Part shown: piece by piece, positions 25,249-34,387 of the stretch
Layout of the letters: each line of letters starts with the position of its first letter
Numbering within the stretch: position 1 is the stretch's first letter
Position numbers and translations under genes: made by a program
NCBI GenBank assembly: GCA_002410925.1
Contig: DHPR01000035.1
Span: 1 to 59,789 of the forward strand
From: UBA5359 sp002410925 [NCBI: bacterium UBP13_UBA5359]
GTDB taxonomy: Bacteria; UBP13; UBA5359
DNA length: 59,789 nt
Direction: 5' to 3'
Notes under the pieces: model-generated
Told to the model about the DNA's origin: nothing
What the model saw: only the letters and a program-made list of their open reading frames with translations
Database searches by the model: none

Positions 25249-26415
25249 ATGGACGATAACAACCGGAGTGGAGTAATAGAAAAGGACAGCCCTGTTCCTG
25301 TCTACAGGCAGGTGGAGGAGCATCTGAAGCAGAGCATTGCTTCAGGATACTTGCAGGCCTGCCAGAGAATGCCGTCCACCAGAGAATTGTGCCGGCAATT
25401 CGATATCAGCACTACCACGGCAGTGCTGGCGCTGAAGAGCCTGGTTAACGACGGATTTGCTTATACCGTACAGGGAAAGGGCACTTTTGTGGCGGACAGG
25501 AAGAAGGACCGTCCGGTGATAGGCCTGGTCATACCCCATCTCATCCTGAATAAGGACGTCGAAATGGCCAGGTATGACGCCAAGCATTTTGTTCCTTTGG
25601 TACATTTTATCGAGGATGAAGCCAGGAAAAGTGGGGCGGATATCCTGCTTTGCCTTGATAATGATAGCCCCGAGAATGAAAAGGAAAACATATTGAAACT
25701 GTTGCAGCGAGGTGTGGACGGAATAATAATTTACTACATAGGAGGGGAGAGCAATCTGAAGTATATCAGGCAGATAAAGGCGGCCGGGATACCGCTGGTG
25801 CTTATCGACAGATCTATAGACGGCATCGATGTCGATTATGTAACGACCGATAATTTCAGCGGTGCTTATAAAGCAACACGGTTTTTGCTGGAAAGTAGAT
25901 GTCCGGCCGATTATTACCTTTTTACCAATGCCGAAAAATGCAATGCGAATACGGAAAGAGAAAGAGGGTTTCAAAGAGCGCTGCTGGATTCCGGTCAGGC
26001 TATTCTCGGCAGCAGCATAAAGTCGGCCAGTTGTTATACCAATCTGGAGGATATCGAATACAATGCCAGATACGATGAAGAGATATACTGCCTGGCCAAG
26101 ACTCTGGCCGGTAAAAACCGGGATGTGCCCTTGGGAATCTTTGCCATCAACTCTCCTATTCTGGTGGGTGTATGGGAAGCTTTGAAGGAAATGCGGATAA
26201 ACCGTAGCAATCTTACCCTGGCCTGTTTTGACGAGCCGCCGCTGGCGATACCGGAAGAGGTTCCCTTTGCTATAGTTTTGCAGCCATTGGAAGAAATAGG
26301 CAGGCAGAGTGTCAGGATTGTAACGGAGAAGCTGGCAGGTGAAAAGGAGATACAGAGAATCGTTTTGCCGCCGGTGGTCAAGGTGGTGAATGAAGGCCGG
26401 GCACTGCCGATATAG
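25249..26415 (+). CDS. GntR-type DNA-binding, LacI-type sensor transcriptional regulator
   Basis: 388 residues. Residues about 15-80 form a GntR winged helix (PVPVYRQVEEHLKQSIASGYL...MPSTRELCRQFDISTTTAVLALKSLVNDGFAYTVQGKGTFV). The rest is a periplasmic-binding-protein-like sugar sensor (GLVIPHL, GVDGIIIYYIGG, IPLVLIDRSIDGIDVDYVTTDN, ETERERGFQRAL-like). This is the architecture of AraR-type repressors, which release DNA on binding a sugar. Start ATG 25249 has AGGAG six bases upstream. It heads the same-strand glycan gene set and is the natural candidate to control it. The ligand is unknown. Confidence 0.9.
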   Translation: MDDNNRSGVIEKDSPVPVYRQVEEHLKQSIASGYLQACQRMPSTRELCRQFDISTTTAVLALKSLVNDGFAYTVQGKGTFVADRKKDRPVIGLVIPHLILNKDVEMARYDAKHFVPLVHFIEDEARKSGADILLCLDNDSPENEKENILKLLQRGVDGIIIYYIGGESNLKYIRQIKAAGIPLVLIDRSIDGIDVDYVTTDNFSGAYKATRFLLESRCPADYYLFTNAEKCNANTERERGFQRALLDSGQAILGSSIKSASCYTNLEDIEYNARYDEEIYCLAKTLAGKNRDVPLGIFAINSPILVGVWEALKEMRINRSNLTLACFDEPPLAIPEEVPFAIVLQPLEEIGRQSVRIVTEKLAGEKEIQRIVLPPVVKVVNEGRALPI

Positions 26416-26489
26416 TCGTCAGTGTATCTGCACGGAATTAAGGTCCTGTTAAGAAGTGTAAAAACCGTGAAAACGTGAAAGGGTGCTGA

Positions 26490-26708
26490 ATGAATAAGAG
26501 TAGGCTATGGGCATATCTTCACATAATTATGGTATTGTTTATACTGTCGGCTTTATCGATCGGTTGTCCGGCGTGGGCAGTCACCTACTCCACCGTAGCA
26601 TGCGAGGATTTATTCGCAAACCTAGGGTCCAAAAGCGTGGTCTACAAGAGTGAAGTTCTTTTGAACTTAGGTCAACTCATGATATACGAGGGTTCGTTAA
26701 CTTTCTGA
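26490..26708 (+). CDS. Small secreted protein, unrecognised
   Basis: 72 residues with a convincing signal peptide (MNKSRLWAYLHIIMVLFILSALSIGCPAWA, cleavage after AWA) and a mature part of about 42 residues without known motif (YSTVACEDLFANLGSKSV...). The binding site is weak (AAAGGGTG). It could be a short exported peptide or the 5' remnant of a longer secreted protein. Position between the regulator and the prepilin-like gene suggests it belongs to the locus. The 103 bp after it hold no feature. Confidence 0.4.
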   Translation: MNKSRLWAYLHIIMVLFILSALSIGCPAWAVTYSTVACEDLFANLGSKSVVYKSEVLLNLGQLMIYEGSLTF

Positions 26709-26811
26709 ATGCATCTAAATGGTTTTAAGAATTTCTAAAGCAATTCAGGCAGCTACTAAATAAAATCATCCGGCACATTACCAGGTTCGTATTTGAGAGG
26801 AGTGAAATAAA

Positions 26812-27471
26812 ATGAAATGCCAAACAGCGAAAGGCCGGTGGAACGATAAGCTGTCCAACAATCAGAAGAGCCGCAGGACAGGATTTACCTTGATTGAACT
26901 CTTAACCGTTATCCTGATTATCGCCTTGTTGGTCGCCATATTGTTGCCGGTGTTCAGCCAAGCCAGGGAAAAGGCCAAACAAGCGCACTGCATCAGCAAT
27001 TTGAAGCAGCTCGGCCAGATCATGCAGATGTACGCGGCGGATTATGATGATTATATCTTGCCCTTCAACGTTACCTACAACAACGCCGATCAAATGGCCT
27101 ACCCTATGAGAGGAACGCCATGGTGGACGCTGACGATGCCGTATGCCGCCACTGTCGCCAATAAGCTTGTCTTTTGCCCCAGGCGGAGCTTCAGATACGG
27201 TATGAATCTCAATCTGTTCGTTGATGGCAAGAAGTACCGTACGCTTGCCGATACCGCCAGGATGGGCACTCTGGAGGGCAAAATGGTCTATATTATCTGC
27301 AGTGCTAGGGGCGCGGGCATCTGCCTGCATAACTATTATCCTGATGGATTTTATGGTGCCTACAAAGAGCACAATAACGGCCATAACGTCCTCTTCCTGG
27401 ACGGCCATGTCCAGTGGCTACGGGATATCCGCGCCAACAGCAGCGGCTATATCTGGTACTCCAGCAAATGA
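26812..27471 (+). CDS. Prepilin-type N-terminal methylation protein (H-X9-DG type)
   Basis: 219 residues. A 25-residue charged leader is followed by the prepilin peptidase site [26 protein letters not shown], then [34 protein letters not shown], the signature of the DUF1559-like prepilins abundant in Armatimonadota. The C-terminus carries [17 protein letters not shown], the H-X9-DG motif of the same group. It is expected to be processed, methylated and assembled or displayed in a type II secretion-like pseudopilus. The binding site GAGAGGAG precedes ATG 26812. It is followed after 11 bp by the metallophosphoesterase gene and is probably cotranscribed. Confidence 0.88.
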   Translation: MKCQTAKGRWNDKLSNNQKSRRTGFTLIELLTVILIIALLVAILLPVFSQAREKAKQAHCISNLKQLGQIMQMYAADYDDYILPFNVTYNNADQMAYPMRGTPWWTLTMPYAATVANKLVFCPRRSFRYGMNLNLFVDGKKYRTLADTARMGTLEGKMVYIICSARGAGICLHNYYPDGFYGAYKEHNNGHNVLFLDGHVQWLRDIRANSSGYIWYSSK

Positions 27472-27482
27472 GGTGTAAAAGG

Positions 27483-28955
27483 ATGAAGCGATGTTCGATC
27501 CTATCTTTGGCAATTCTTCTTGTCTGTATGATTTTTGCCCCATTAAGCGCCGCTGCAGAAAGATTCAGCTTCATGGTAACGGGCGACAGCCGGAGTTCCG
27601 GCCGGCCTTCGCCGGTGCTGGATAGCATTATGCATGAAGCTGCCCTGCTGCAGCCCGATTTTGTGGTCCACACCGGCGACTGGATGGATGCTCCGGACGA
27701 GGCCGGCTGGAGAAACTTTTTAACCGTGATGAAATCCGGCAAGGTTCCTTATCATCTGGTCATCGGCAATCATGAGACCGGTAAAGACTGGAAAGACCTG
27801 TATGGCAGGATGATAGGCAAGCCTCTTTACTACTCTTTTTCACACAAGGGGACGCTGTTCATCATCTTATGCTGTTATGCCGGCGAAAAAAGCAGCCTGA
27901 TCGACAGTGCCCAGTTTCAGTGGCTGACGGAGCAGTTGCAGCGCAAGGGTAAGACAGCCGGCCGGATCTTCGTTTTTGCGCATGAGCCTCTTTATCCGGT
28001 AGGCCCCCATATCGGTAGTTCGCTCGATAAGTACCCCGGAGAGAGGGATAAGCTGGCCGGCTTGTTTCGTCGATACGGTAATAAACTTATCTTCTTTTGC
28101 AGTCACGAGCATCTCTACAGCAAAAAGACGGTCGACGGCCTGACGCAGATAATCTCCGCCGGAGCTGGAGCGCCGCTTTATGCCTCGCCGGAAAAAGGCG
28201 GGTTTTACCATTACCTTTACGTTACGGTATCCGGCAGCATCTGCGATATTGCCCTTATCAAGCCCGGCAGCATCTTCGGAGACGAGTTGCTCTCCGATCC
28301 GGCCTACCAGCGCCGCGTATCCAGAGAGAGACGGGAAGCGGCCTGGGGAGTCATTCCCGTGGCTGAATTGCCCGGGCCGGTCAGGATAGATGGCGACCTA
28401 TCCGACTGGAAGGGCATAGTTCCGCTGCATCTGGAGAAAGACGACCTTTCGCCCGAAGACCTGGCGGCCGATGTCTATTTAAGCTGGGATAAAGATAACT
28501 TTTATTTCGGCGTTGAGGTCACGGACGATGCTCACGTCAACGGCAGAAAGGGAGCCGATATCTGGAACGGCGATTGTATCCAGATAGCTTTCGATGCTCT
28601 GGGCAACGCCGGCAAGGCAGGCTACGATAGCGATGACCGTGAGTTTGGTCTGGCTTTGGCCGCAGCGGGGCAGGTGTTCTACTGTTGGAAGGGTACATCC
28701 GGGCCGGGTGCCATGACCTTCCCGGCAGCAGTGATCAGAAAAGGCAATCGCACCTGTTACGAAGCGGCTATGCCACTGCAGGAAATCTTTCCCGTCCGTC
28801 CGGCAGCGGGCCTGAGGTTCGGTTTGAACTTGGCCGTCCTCGACGATGATACGGGCACATGCCTGGAGGGCCGGGTGGAACTCAGCGGCGGCATCGTCGG
28901 CGGCAAGGATCCTTCTCTTTTTAGAAAATTTATGTTTGCGGAGAGTGCCAAATGA
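27483..28955 (+). CDS. Secreted metallophosphoesterase with C-terminal CBM9-like domain
   Basis: 490 residues. The signal peptide is MKRCSILSLAILLVCMIFAPLSAAA. The calcineurin-like phosphoesterase core (about 30-280) shows its metal motifs in order: TGDSRSSG, HTGDW, IGNHE, FAHEPLY and CSHEHLYS. A sugar-binding, CBM9-like domain follows (about 310-490: VRIDGDLSDWKGIVPLHL, YLSWDKDNFYFGVEVTDD, WNGDCIQIAFDA, FGLALAAAG). Such modules bind cell-wall or glycan chain ends. The pairing suggests a phosphatase acting on phosphorylated glycans or on surface-bound substrates. ATG 27483 was chosen because the signal peptide starts there. The last bases overlap the next gene (ATGA). Confidence 0.88.
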   Translation: MKRCSILSLAILLVCMIFAPLSAAAERFSFMVTGDSRSSGRPSPVLDSIMHEAALLQPDFVVHTGDWMDAPDEAGWRNFLTVMKSGKVPYHLVIGNHETGKDWKDLYGRMIGKPLYYSFSHKGTLFIILCCYAGEKSSLIDSAQFQWLTEQLQRKGKTAGRIFVFAHEPLYPVGPHIGSSLDKYPGERDKLAGLFRRYGNKLIFFCSHEHLYSKKTVDGLTQIISAGAGAPLYASPEKGGFYHYLYVTVSGSICDIALIKPGSIFGDELLSDPAYQRRVSRERREAAWGVIPVAELPGPVRIDGDLSDWKGIVPLHLEKDDLSPEDLAADVYLSWDKDNFYFGVEVTDDAHVNGRKGADIWNGDCIQIAFDALGNAGKAGYDSDDREFGLALAAAGQVFYCWKGTSGPGAMTFPAAVIRKGNRTCYEAAMPLQEIFPVRPAAGLRFGLNLAVLDDDTGTCLEGRVELSGGIVGGKDPSLFRKFMFAESAK

Positions 28956-29638
28956 GAAGTTGTATTAAGATGCCGGCACTGACGCTGGCAATTGTGATTC
29001 TGGCGGCAGCTTCTTCCCAGGCTCGAGCCGGGACGCAATTGCTGAAAGTCTGCCGGCAGATAACGTCGAAGGTATCCCTGGACGGCAGCCTGGAGGAGTG
29101 GAAAGCGGCCGCGGCCATCGATACGGAAAAAGAGGGCAAGATCAACGTGATCAGAAACAATAAGGATGATCTGTCCGCCGTGGCTTATACACTTTGGGAC
29201 AAAGGCAACTTTTACCTGGCTTTGTCCGTCAAGGATGATATTCACAAGAACGATGCCGCCGGAGGCGATATCTGGTCCGGTGACAGCGTGCAGTTTGCCT
29301 TCGATCCCACCCCGGACGATCCTAACGATATCTTCAACGACTATGAGTTCGGGATGGCGCTGACAAAACAGGGAACGGTGATCTGGCGCTGGGCACCCGC
29401 TATGGGCAGGGTAAACGCCGCCAAAGCTTGTATCGTGCACCGGGGCGGGACGACCGTATATGAACTTCAACTGCCTTTCACTGAGATGAACTTTGTTCCG
29501 GCCCGCGACAAGCAGTTGGGCTTTACCTTTGCCGTCAACGAGGATGACGGTAAAGGCTGGTGCGGCTGGCTGGAATGGACGCCCGGTATTTGCGGTTACA
29601 AGGACAGCATACTCTTCGGCAGATTGATTCTCAGGTAA
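28952..29638 (+). CDS. Secreted stand-alone CBM9-like sugar-binding protein
   Basis: 228 residues. Signal peptide to about residue 27 (LTLAIVILAAASSQARA), then one CBM9-like domain: VSLDGSLEEWKAAAAIDTE, LWDKGNFYLALSVKDDIHKND, GDIWSGDSVQFAFDPTPDDPND, YEFGMALTKQG. The block order is the same as the C-terminal domain of the preceding protein, so the two probably arose by duplication. There is no catalytic module. It could be a soluble glycan-binding accessory. It overlaps the upstream gene by four bases, so translation is coupled. Confidence 0.85.
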   Translation: MRSCIKMPALTLAIVILAAASSQARAGTQLLKVCRQITSKVSLDGSLEEWKAAAAIDTEKEGKINVIRNNKDDLSAVAYTLWDKGNFYLALSVKDDIHKNDAAGGDIWSGDSVQFAFDPTPDDPNDIFNDYEFGMALTKQGTVIWRWAPAMGRVNAAKACIVHRGGTTVYELQLPFTEMNFVPARDKQLGFTFAVNEDDGKGWCGWLEWTPGICGYKDSILFGRLILR

Positions 29639-29653
29639 AGGGAAGGAGCGAAT

Positions 29654-32128
29654 ATGAGAGCAAAGGCTTTCTTAATGTCTTTATTGCTTGGCGGGGGAGT
29701 ATGGTGCAGCCAGCCGTCAAGTGCGGCGGTCCGGCAGGATAAGAGCCTGCCGGCGGCATTTGCCGTTGTCCGGAGTGATTTCAGGGAAACGCTGTCGGTG
29801 TATTTCCGCAACGACTCTCCGGCTCCCGTAACGGTGAAAGATATTTTCGTCGGGGACGACAACGTCAGGGAACTGGCTGAAAAGGGGCAGAAGATGGATT
29901 TTCGGGAGGAGCGGGCCGGTGTGGTCAGATGGTATGACGCACTTCCGGAGACGGTCAAGCCCGGCGATTTCGGCCTGGTCAGAGTGAGGTACGGCAAGAA
30001 GGGCGAGCTGGGCAGGAACATCAGGGTCAGGCTGATATCTCAGGACGGTAAGGATGTGATCAACGAAGAATTGCCGGTAATGAGAGACCCTTGGGTGCAG
30101 TTCGATTACTATAGTTTCGATGCCGGTCTGAGGAAACTGACCCTTTATCTGGACGGCCCGGCGGATTTTCAGCTCGAGACACTCTATATCGGCGGCAGGG
30201 AGTTGTTTTGTTCGGTGAAAGAGATACCTCTGGCGGCAGGAAAAAAACTACTCTTGGAGGCAACCCTGGAAGAGGCGGCCAACGAAGGCGCTTATCTGAT
30301 GGTAACGGCTGTTACCGATAAGGGATTGTGCGCTGCTCCGGTGCGGGCCATCAAGCCGTTCTTCTCTCTGGGCATGTTCCGGGTGTGCACCTGTGCGTCG
30401 GACGGTAAGACCGGGCCGCCGCCGGAGACGTGGCTCAGGGATTGCCAGGATCATTTCATCAATACCCTGACTTATGCTTATGAAAGCGATGAAGTTTTCG
30501 AGCAGGCCCTGCGCTATGGCTTGCGGTGCAGCTTTACTTGTCATTTCGAGAAAACAGCCGAAGCAGCCAGGCGGTTCTGTCTCCACCCTGCCTCCTGGGG
30601 CTGGTCTGTCTGCGATGAACCGGAGGGTTGGAATTGTCCTCCGATGCGCCTGGTAAAAGCCATGACCTCCTTGAGAGAGAACGCCCCCCTGCATCCCGGC
30701 TCCATGGTCTACTGCAACCGGCGCGCCTTTTTCGAATACGATTTCGATGACTTTCCGTTTGTGGATTACTATCCCGTCGCCTCCGCACCGTTGCAGGGAG
30801 CAGGCCGGATGGTGGAGATACTGAAATCCGCCGTCCGGCCCAAACCCGTGGGCTTTATACCGCAGGCATTCAGCGGCGGCGTCAACAAAAAGAACGGCAA
30901 CTCCAATCTGAATCGCTGGGGCAGGTTCCCCACGCCGGATGAAGAGCGGTTGATGGTCTACGATGCCGTGGCCAACGGGGCCAAAGCCCTGCATTATTTT
31001 GCCTATAACATAGAGCCGAACGAACCCGTTTACGGCGTAGGCGAAACCCAATCCCGGGAAGCAGGAGAGCTTTGGTCGGAGATTGGGAGGATAAATGCGG
31101 AACTGGAAGTGCTGGCGCCGTATCTCTGGTGCGGGGATGTCATGCCTCTGGGCAGTTCCCCGGAGGAGAATATAGATGTCAGGACTATCCTGGGCAGCGA
31201 TGTGCTGACGGTTTTCCTGCTGAATCGCGACAATACGTACACCAGAGAAGGCTTTGCATCCCGCCCCCGGCGGAATATCCGGATCAAGGTGAATGTGCCC
31301 TCATGGTTCAAGCCCTTTAAAGTCTGTGAGGTAAACCGGCAGGGCCGGCGCGAACTGCCTTACAGGATGAACAAGGGCTGCCTGGAGGTAAGCGTCCCAG
31401 ACCTGAGAGTTTGCAGTACCCTGGTAATTCCGGGGAGCGAAAGGGTCTGGCTGGATGTTCTGGGAAGAATGTTCGATACCCTCAACCCTGTCAGAGAACT
31501 GGTAAAGGTGCCAGTCATCGACGGTAGCTTGGCCGACTGGGAGGGGGTGGAGCCTCTGGTGCTCGATCCGGTCATGGCCCGGCCGGAATTTTACTATTCT
31601 TCAGCTTACAGGGAATCAGACGATTTGAATGTCAAGATCTACCTGGGGTGGGACAGGAAGAACCTCTATATAGCTGCCCGGGTCAAGGATAACATCTTCA
31701 AGCAGACCAAGTCGGGAGAGGGCATCTGGAGTGAAGACGCGTTGCAGCTGGCCGTGGCCCTTCCATCCGGCATAGACAAGACGGACCGGAGGGAAAGCAG
31801 GTCGGAGTACGGCTTTGCCCTCACCCGTGACGGTGCACAGGCCTACTGCTGGCACAGCCTGCAGCCGGCCGGAGAAGGCTTGCGGCATGATATACCGGTT
31901 GCTGTCAGGAGAACCGGTAACCTTACCGTTTACGAAGCGGCTGTGCCGCTGCAGGAACTGCAACTGTCGCCGGCAAAACCGTTCGGGCTGAATTTTGCCG
32001 TAATCGATGCGGATGACGGCGGCTACTGGAATATCCCCAAGTTCATGCAGCTTTCGCCCGGCATCGTGGGTGGTAAAGGTGTCTCGGGTTTTAAAAAGTT
32101 CATTCTGACGGAAGGAGCAGGACAGTGA
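29654..32128 (+). CDS. Secreted glycosidase-like TIM-barrel protein with CBM9-like C-terminus
   Basis: 824 residues. A signal peptide (MRAKAFLMSLLLGGGVWCSQPSSAA) and an N-terminal beta-rich part (about 30-220) precede a central region (about 230-560) that reads as a glycosidase-like TIM barrel: WGWSVCDEPEGW (an Asp-Glu pair as in DUF4091-type glycosidase-like proteins), FVDYYPVASAPLQ and VANGAKALHYFAYNI. A CBM9-like domain closes the protein (about 625-820: VPVIDGSLADWEGVEPL, YLGWDRKNLYIAARVKDNIF, WSEDALQLAVAL). I cannot assign a numbered glycoside hydrolase family. It is the third CBM9-like module in a row. A binding site (GGAAGGAGCGA) precedes ATG 29654. Confidence 0.75.
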   Translation: MRAKAFLMSLLLGGGVWCSQPSSAAVRQDKSLPAAFAVVRSDFRETLSVYFRNDSPAPVTVKDIFVGDDNVRELAEKGQKMDFREERAGVVRWYDALPETVKPGDFGLVRVRYGKKGELGRNIRVRLISQDGKDVINEELPVMRDPWVQFDYYSFDAGLRKLTLYLDGPADFQLETLYIGGRELFCSVKEIPLAAGKKLLLEATLEEAANEGAYLMVTAVTDKGLCAAPVRAIKPFFSLGMFRVCTCASDGKTGPPPETWLRDCQDHFINTLTYAYESDEVFEQALRYGLRCSFTCHFEKTAEAARRFCLHPASWGWSVCDEPEGWNCPPMRLVKAMTSLRENAPLHPGSMVYCNRRAFFEYDFDDFPFVDYYPVASAPLQGAGRMVEILKSAVRPKPVGFIPQAFSGGVNKKNGNSNLNRWGRFPTPDEERLMVYDAVANGAKALHYFAYNIEPNEPVYGVGETQSREAGELWSEIGRINAELEVLAPYLWCGDVMPLGSSPEENIDVRTILGSDVLTVFLLNRDNTYTREGFASRPRRNIRIKVNVPSWFKPFKVCEVNRQGRRELPYRMNKGCLEVSVPDLRVCSTLVIPGSERVWLDVLGRMFDTLNPVRELVKVPVIDGSLADWEGVEPLVLDPVMARPEFYYSSAYRESDDLNVKIYLGWDRKNLYIAARVKDNIFKQTKSGEGIWSEDALQLAVALPSGIDKTDRRESRSEYGFALTRDGAQAYCWHSLQPAGEGLRHDIPVAVRRTGNLTVYEAAVPLQELQLSPAKPFGLNFAVIDADDGGYWNIPKFMQLSPGIVGGKGVSGFKKFILTEGAGQ

Positions 32129-34374
32129 GGTTGATGTTTATAATGATGATGGTGAGCAGTATGCTCCTACTGTCGGTGCCGGGGGCGGGAGCGTCCGAGA
32201 CGGGTATGGTCGGCTGGTGGCCGCTGGATGAGGGATATGGCAGAACGGTTTATGATCTTTCCGTGCTGAGGACTAACGGCACGATTTACGGTGCCGCCTG
32301 GGCGGCCGGTCTGACCGGTTCCTGTCCTGAGCTTACCGGCCCCGGCGAATTCATCCTTATTCCACACCGAGAGGAGTTCGATTTCGATAAAGAGTTTACC
32401 GTCTCCGCCTGGATATGCCCGTTTGCCCTGGCAGAGGGTGTGATTTTCGGCAACGGGGACGGGCACTTATCCGGCTATGTCTTTCAATTGAACGACGGTG
32501 GGTTGAGTGCAGTTCTGAAGAGAGACGGACAAACATGCCGAAGGATAGGGTACAGCGTCACCACGCCGAAGCTGTTACAGGAGAATGTCTGGTCGCATGT
32601 CAGCATTACCTACGACGGCGCCCAAAACGGGGTGCGGTTCTTTTGCGACGGCGCCAGGGCAGGAATCAGGCTGAAGGATAAAGAGGCGGCAGAACTATCG
32701 CCTGCAGGCAGGATTCGCTACCATGAAAAATGGGAAGATGCCAACGTGGCCCAGGTAAGCATCGGCACTTCTCCTATCTTCCCGTTGCGTTTCGGGCAGT
32801 TTCGCGGCCTGATCAGGGACGTTAAGCTTTACCGGCGTGCCCTGAGCGATGAAGAGATCATGGCCGATTATTTGAGAAGCGCTGCATCGATAGGCGCCCT
32901 TAAGGTAACGACCACCAGGGACAGGGAACGAAGCTGGCTTACCTGCCGCATCAAAGGCAGGACGGTGGATGAAAAGGGTAATCCGGTGGAGGCAAAACTC
33001 TCCCTGTCGGTCAATGGCAAATACTACTTTCCTGACGATACGCTCAGTTGGGGTGACAGAAATGGTGCTTCCTTCATTTCACCCAGGGGGGGCTTTGCTC
33101 TGGGCGTTCCACCAGGCAAGATAAGAATTGAGGCGTTTGGCGGCCCGGAGTTCTTTACGGCATCCCTGGAACTGGAGATGAAGGACAAATCGGAACAGGA
33201 ACTGATCATCGAGATGAAGCGATTGGTGGATATGCCGTCGCTGGGATGGTACGGAGGAGAGCATCATCTTCATTCCTATGGGCACGGCAAGGGGAAGACA
33301 TACGATTTCTTTCAGAGGCCGGACGGCTGGCGCTGGTGGGCGGCGGCCGCCATGGCGGCCGGGTTTAATTATGTTTCCAGCCCGGTGCCCAACCCGCAAG
33401 GCAACATCGCTTCCGCCTGGAACGACAGGTTTATCTGCGCCTCAACCACCGAAGGCGGTCCCTGGCTGGACGAAACGTGCAAGATCTGGAAGGCTGTCGG
33501 CGGAGGCGGCATTTGTATGATCCCCGACATAACGGCGGCGGAGAAGGCCGGCGTTCTGGCAGTGCCGCAGGGTTATCCGGATAATTGGCAGGAACTCTTC
33601 TTCGATTCCAATGTCTTCGGCTTCGACCGTAGCTTCCCAGTGGCGGTCGCGCTGGAGAAGGTCTATATCTGGGATGTCTATTATCGGGGGAAAGCTGTAA
33701 CTGCCAAGGATTGGTACAGGTATCTCAACTCCGGTTTCAAGCTGGGTATCGGCTCCGGCTCGGACGAGTATCTGTCCATAAGCCCGGCACCCGAAGCCAA
33801 GGAATATACCAAGCTGGAGAGCCTGTCCTGGCCGGAGGTAATCAAGGGATACAAAAGAAGGTGTACCTTCTGGACCTCCGGTCCTCTGGTAGTTTGCAAG
33901 ATCAACGGCAGGGATATCGGCGATACGGTATTCCTGCCGGTAAACGGCTCCGGCAAAGCACTTCTCTCCATCGAGGCCTGGGACAGGTACGGCTTGCAGC
34001 GGATAGAGGTTGTCAGGAACGGTGAAGTGCTGCAGACACTCGATTTGACGGATAACCCAGCGCATACCGGCAAGGAACTTCAACTGAATATCGAAAACAC
34101 CTGCTGGCTGGCCTTGAGGCTCTATGGAGGCAGGGGAGGCTTTGCTCATACATCTCCCATATATATTCAGTATGGTGACCGGCCGATGGTTCCCAGGCAG
34201 GAGGACATTGACTACTTCCTGAACTGGGTGAAGATGTATCGCAAATTTGTAGTCGACAACGCTGAAAAACAGAAAGTCGCTCCCGATGTCCTGACGCAGA
34301 CATTGAATTGGATCGGCCAGGCGGAGAATGTCTATCAGGGCTTAAGTAAGCCGGCAAATTACAGAAAATGGTGA
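32125..34374 (+). CDS. Secreted LamG plus PHP-type metallohydrolase (CehA/McbA-like)
   Basis: 749 residues. GTG 32125, overlapping the previous stop (GTGA) with GAAGGAG seven bases before, opens a signal peptide (MRLMFIMMMVSSMLLLSVPGAGA). Residues about 30-250 are a LamG/concanavalin-like lectin domain (GWWPLDEGYGRTVYDLS, FTVSAWICPF, RDVKLYRRALSDEEI). After a small beta domain comes a PHP-type metal site, GEHHLHSYGHGK near residue 378, with GSGSDEYLS later. This is the pattern of CehA/McbA-type metallohydrolases, which hydrolyse esters or carbamates. A C-terminal all-beta part follows. The natural substrate is unknown; the lectin domain suggests a glycan-linked ester. Confidence 0.78.
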   Translation: MRLMFIMMMVSSMLLLSVPGAGASETGMVGWWPLDEGYGRTVYDLSVLRTNGTIYGAAWAAGLTGSCPELTGPGEFILIPHREEFDFDKEFTVSAWICPFALAEGVIFGNGDGHLSGYVFQLNDGGLSAVLKRDGQTCRRIGYSVTTPKLLQENVWSHVSITYDGAQNGVRFFCDGARAGIRLKDKEAAELSPAGRIRYHEKWEDANVAQVSIGTSPIFPLRFGQFRGLIRDVKLYRRALSDEEIMADYLRSAASIGALKVTTTRDRERSWLTCRIKGRTVDEKGNPVEAKLSLSVNGKYYFPDDTLSWGDRNGASFISPRGGFALGVPPGKIRIEAFGGPEFFTASLELEMKDKSEQELIIEMKRLVDMPSLGWYGGEHHLHSYGHGKGKTYDFFQRPDGWRWWAAAAMAAGFNYVSSPVPNPQGNIASAWNDRFICASTTEGGPWLDETCKIWKAVGGGGICMIPDITAAEKAGVLAVPQGYPDNWQELFFDSNVFGFDRSFPVAVALEKVYIWDVYYRGKAVTAKDWYRYLNSGFKLGIGSGSDEYLSISPAPEAKEYTKLESLSWPEVIKGYKRRCTFWTSGPLVVCKINGRDIGDTVFLPVNGSGKALLSIEAWDRYGLQRIEVVRNGEVLQTLDLTDNPAHTGKELQLNIENTCWLALRLYGGRGGFAHTSPIYIQYGDRPMVPRQEDIDYFLNWVKMYRKFVVDNAEKQKVAPDVLTQTLNWIGQAENVYQGLSKPANYRKW

Positions 34375-34387
34375 GGGAGGGGTGCAA

